From Porticoccaceae bacterium (GTDB lineage: Bacteria > Pseudomonadota > Gammaproteobacteria > Pseudomonadales > Porticoccaceae): a stretch of 6,152 bases of DNA. Shown here piece by piece: positions 5,385 to 6,152 of this stretch (position 1 is its first letter; each line of letters begins with the position of its first letter). The notes under the pieces were generated by a model. The model saw only the letters and a list, made by a program, of their open reading frames with translations, was not told the DNA's origin and searched no databases. The DNA is taken from positions 1 to 6,152 of the forward strand of contig JAFMBU010000102.1 in assembly GCA_017858295.1 (NCBI GenBank). The letters run 5' to 3'. Both the position numbers and the translations under genes were made by a program.

Positions 5385-5408
5385 CGTTGCCGTCAGATGA
5401 CGGCAACG
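5385..5408. terminator. Perfect 10-bp hairpin between convergent symporter and gpx genes
   Basis: CGTTGCCGTC (5385-5394) and GACGGCAACG (5399-5408) are perfect inverted arms around the tetraloop AGAT. The hairpin lies midway between the symporter stop (5364) and the peroxidase stop (5420), where a bidirectional terminator would be expected. There is no T-run of four or more directly after it on either strand, so it is not a textbook intrinsic terminator, but its length and position make it the best terminator candidate in the window. Confidence 0.6.
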
Positions 5409-5419
5409 GGCTGGTTTAC

Positions 5420-5902
5420 CTAGAGCAGTTTTTCAATATCCGCCGCTATGTCTTTAGGCTTGCGGATCGGCGCATAGCGCTCCACTACCTGACCGTCCTG
5501 GTCGACTAAAAACTTGGTGAAGTTCCACTTAATCTTGCTATTGAATAGGCCGCCGGCCTGGCTTTTTAGGTGAGTATAAAGTTCATGTTGCTCACTGCCA
5601 TTGACGTCTATCTTGCCCATCACTGGAAAGCTGAGACCAAAATTCATCTGACAAAATTCTTGAACCTCGGCGTTGGAGCCTGGCTCTTGACCGCCAAACT
5701 GATTGCAGGGCAGTGCCAACACGACGAGGCCTCGGGCACTGTATTGATCATAGAGTTCCTGCAGCTGAGTGTACTGAGGCGTAAAACCACACTTGCTGGC
5801 GGTATTGACGATCAGGAGCACTTTGCCGCGATAGTCTTCCAGTGAAACAGGGTTGCCACTGCTGTCGGCTACGGTGAAGTCATAAATGGATTGATTGCTC
5901 AT
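5420..5902 (-). CDS. Glutathione peroxidase (Cys-type, BtuE-like)
   Basis: A thiol peroxidase of the glutathione peroxidase family that reduces hydrogen peroxide and organic hydroperoxides; bacterial forms often use thioredoxin instead of glutathione. The 160-residue product matches the usual short bacterial form with no signal peptide, so it is cytoplasmic. The fold starts IYDFTVADSSGNPVSLEDYRGKVLL (6-30). The peroxidatic Cys38 lies in NTASKCGFTPQY, encoded by TGT, so there is no selenocysteine. The catalytic partners are Gln72 (CNQFGGQEPG, 66-75), Trp126 and Asn127 (WNFTKFLVD). Cys84 in EFCQMNFG sits in the block that holds the resolving Cys of thioredoxin-dependent members. LPCNQF replaces the commoner FPCNQF. 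The start at 5902 has GAGAGA about ten bases upstream. The gene follows panB after 82 bases on the same strand, and could be cotranscribed or have its own promoter. Confidence 0.95.
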   Translation of the reverse strand: MSNQSIYDFTVADSSGNPVSLEDYRGKVLLIVNTASKCGFTPQYTQLQELYDQYSARGLVVLALPCNQFGGQEPGSNAEVQEFCQMNFGLSFPVMGKIDVNGSEQHELYTHLKSQAGGLFNSKIKWNFTKFLVDQDGQVVERYAPIRKPKDIAADIEKLL

Positions 5903-5941
5903 GGCGTTGTTCTCTCGCTGTTTATTTTTATTGTTTTTTTG

Positions 5942-5977
5942 GCTCTTTATTGAGCTCTTTGTTTAGTTCTTTATTAA
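5942..5977. repeat. Three tandem 12-base repeats between panB and gpx
   Basis: On the + strand three contiguous 12-base units read GCTCTTTATTGA (5942-5953), GCTCTTTGTTTA (5954-5965) and GTTCTTTATTAA (5966-5977). They begin 7 bases after the panB stop in panB's direction. The remaining gpx leader (5903-5941) is T-rich on the + strand and shows no clear -35/-10 pair. The unit's GCTCTTNATTRA core matches the array after rnfH in 10 of 12 bases (compare 2962-2973). Confidence 0.65.
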
Positions 5978-5984
5978 CCGCAAT

Positions 5985-6152
5985 CTATTTAAAACAGTGC
6001 TCTGGCGCGGGAAAAGTCCCGGCACGAACAGCGTTGCCATAGGCGGTGATGGCGTCCTGAATGCTGGCCTGCTCTTCGAGGAAGTTCTTCGAGAAGCGCG
6101 GCAGGCGCTGAGAGATGCCCAACATATCGTGGAGCACTAATACCTGTGCATC
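5985..6152 (-). CDS. panB: 3-methyl-2-oxobutanoate hydroxymethyltransferase, C-terminal end (partial)
   Basis: The last 55 residues of PanB enter from the right edge and stop at TAG (5987-5985). PanB transfers a hydroxymethyl group from 5,10-methylene-tetrahydrofolate to 2-oxoisovalerate, giving ketopantoate, the first step of pantothenate and CoA synthesis in the cytoplasm. The visible part has the family's closing motifs: DAQVLVLHDMLGI (1-13 of the fragment), LPRFSKNFLEE (17-27), the helix SIQDAITAYGNAVRAG, and FPAPEHCF just before the end (the last usually EHSF). The family is about 265 residues long, so roughly 80 percent of the gene is outside. The usual partner panC does not follow it; a glutathione peroxidase does, so panC must lie upstream or elsewhere. 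Confidence 0.93.
   Translation of the reverse strand, partial: DAQVLVLHDMLGISQRLPRFSKNFLEEQASIQDAITAYGNAVRAGTFPAPEHCFK

Overview
The window looks like chromosomal DNA from a gammaproteobacterium, probably a marine or other Na+-using member of the Pseudomonadales/Cellvibrionales side. This rests on the block smpB / ratA-rnfH / bamE / fur, which is typical of that group, on a Pseudomonas-like Fur with no second Cys in its usual zinc CxxC site, and on two Na+-coupled amino-acid symporters. Species cannot be named from the sequence alone. No phage, IS, CRISPR or RNA gene was found; the genes are mostly housekeeping and densely packed.

Layout. 1-147 (+) is the last 48 codons of an unidentified protein. 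It converges on smpB (172-648, -), the ribosome-rescue partner of tmRNA. Divergent from smpB is a sodium:neurotransmitter-symporter-family transporter (772-2145, +). It is followed 22 bases later by ratA (2168-2617, + TTG start) and the overlapping rnfH (2604-2954, +). A short AT-rich tandem-repeat array (2955-3028) follows rnfH, then bamE (3071-3427, -), which shares a 70-base divergent promoter region with fur (3498-3908, +). Next come an AGCS-family Na+:alanine/glycine-type symporter (3976-5364, +), a Cys-type glutathione peroxidase (5420-5902, -) and the 3' end of panB (5985-6152, -), separated from the peroxidase by another short tandem repeat.

How the genes fit together. SmpB serves trans-translation, RatA/RnfH are a conserved pair of uncertain function, BamE is part of the outer-membrane beta-barrel assembly machine, and Fur is the iron-dependent repressor. 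The two symporters import small amino acids at the expense of the sodium gradient. The peroxidase detoxifies hydroperoxides and PanB starts pantothenate/CoA synthesis.

I see no clearly new system. The most interesting material is non-coding: two short tandem-repeat arrays directly after the stop codons of rnfH and panB that share a GCTCTTNATTRA core; palindromes without U-tracts at all three convergent gene junctions; nearly coincident back-to-back -10 elements between bamE and fur; and an smpB start codon without a Shine-Dalgarno and unusually close to a perfect TATAAT.
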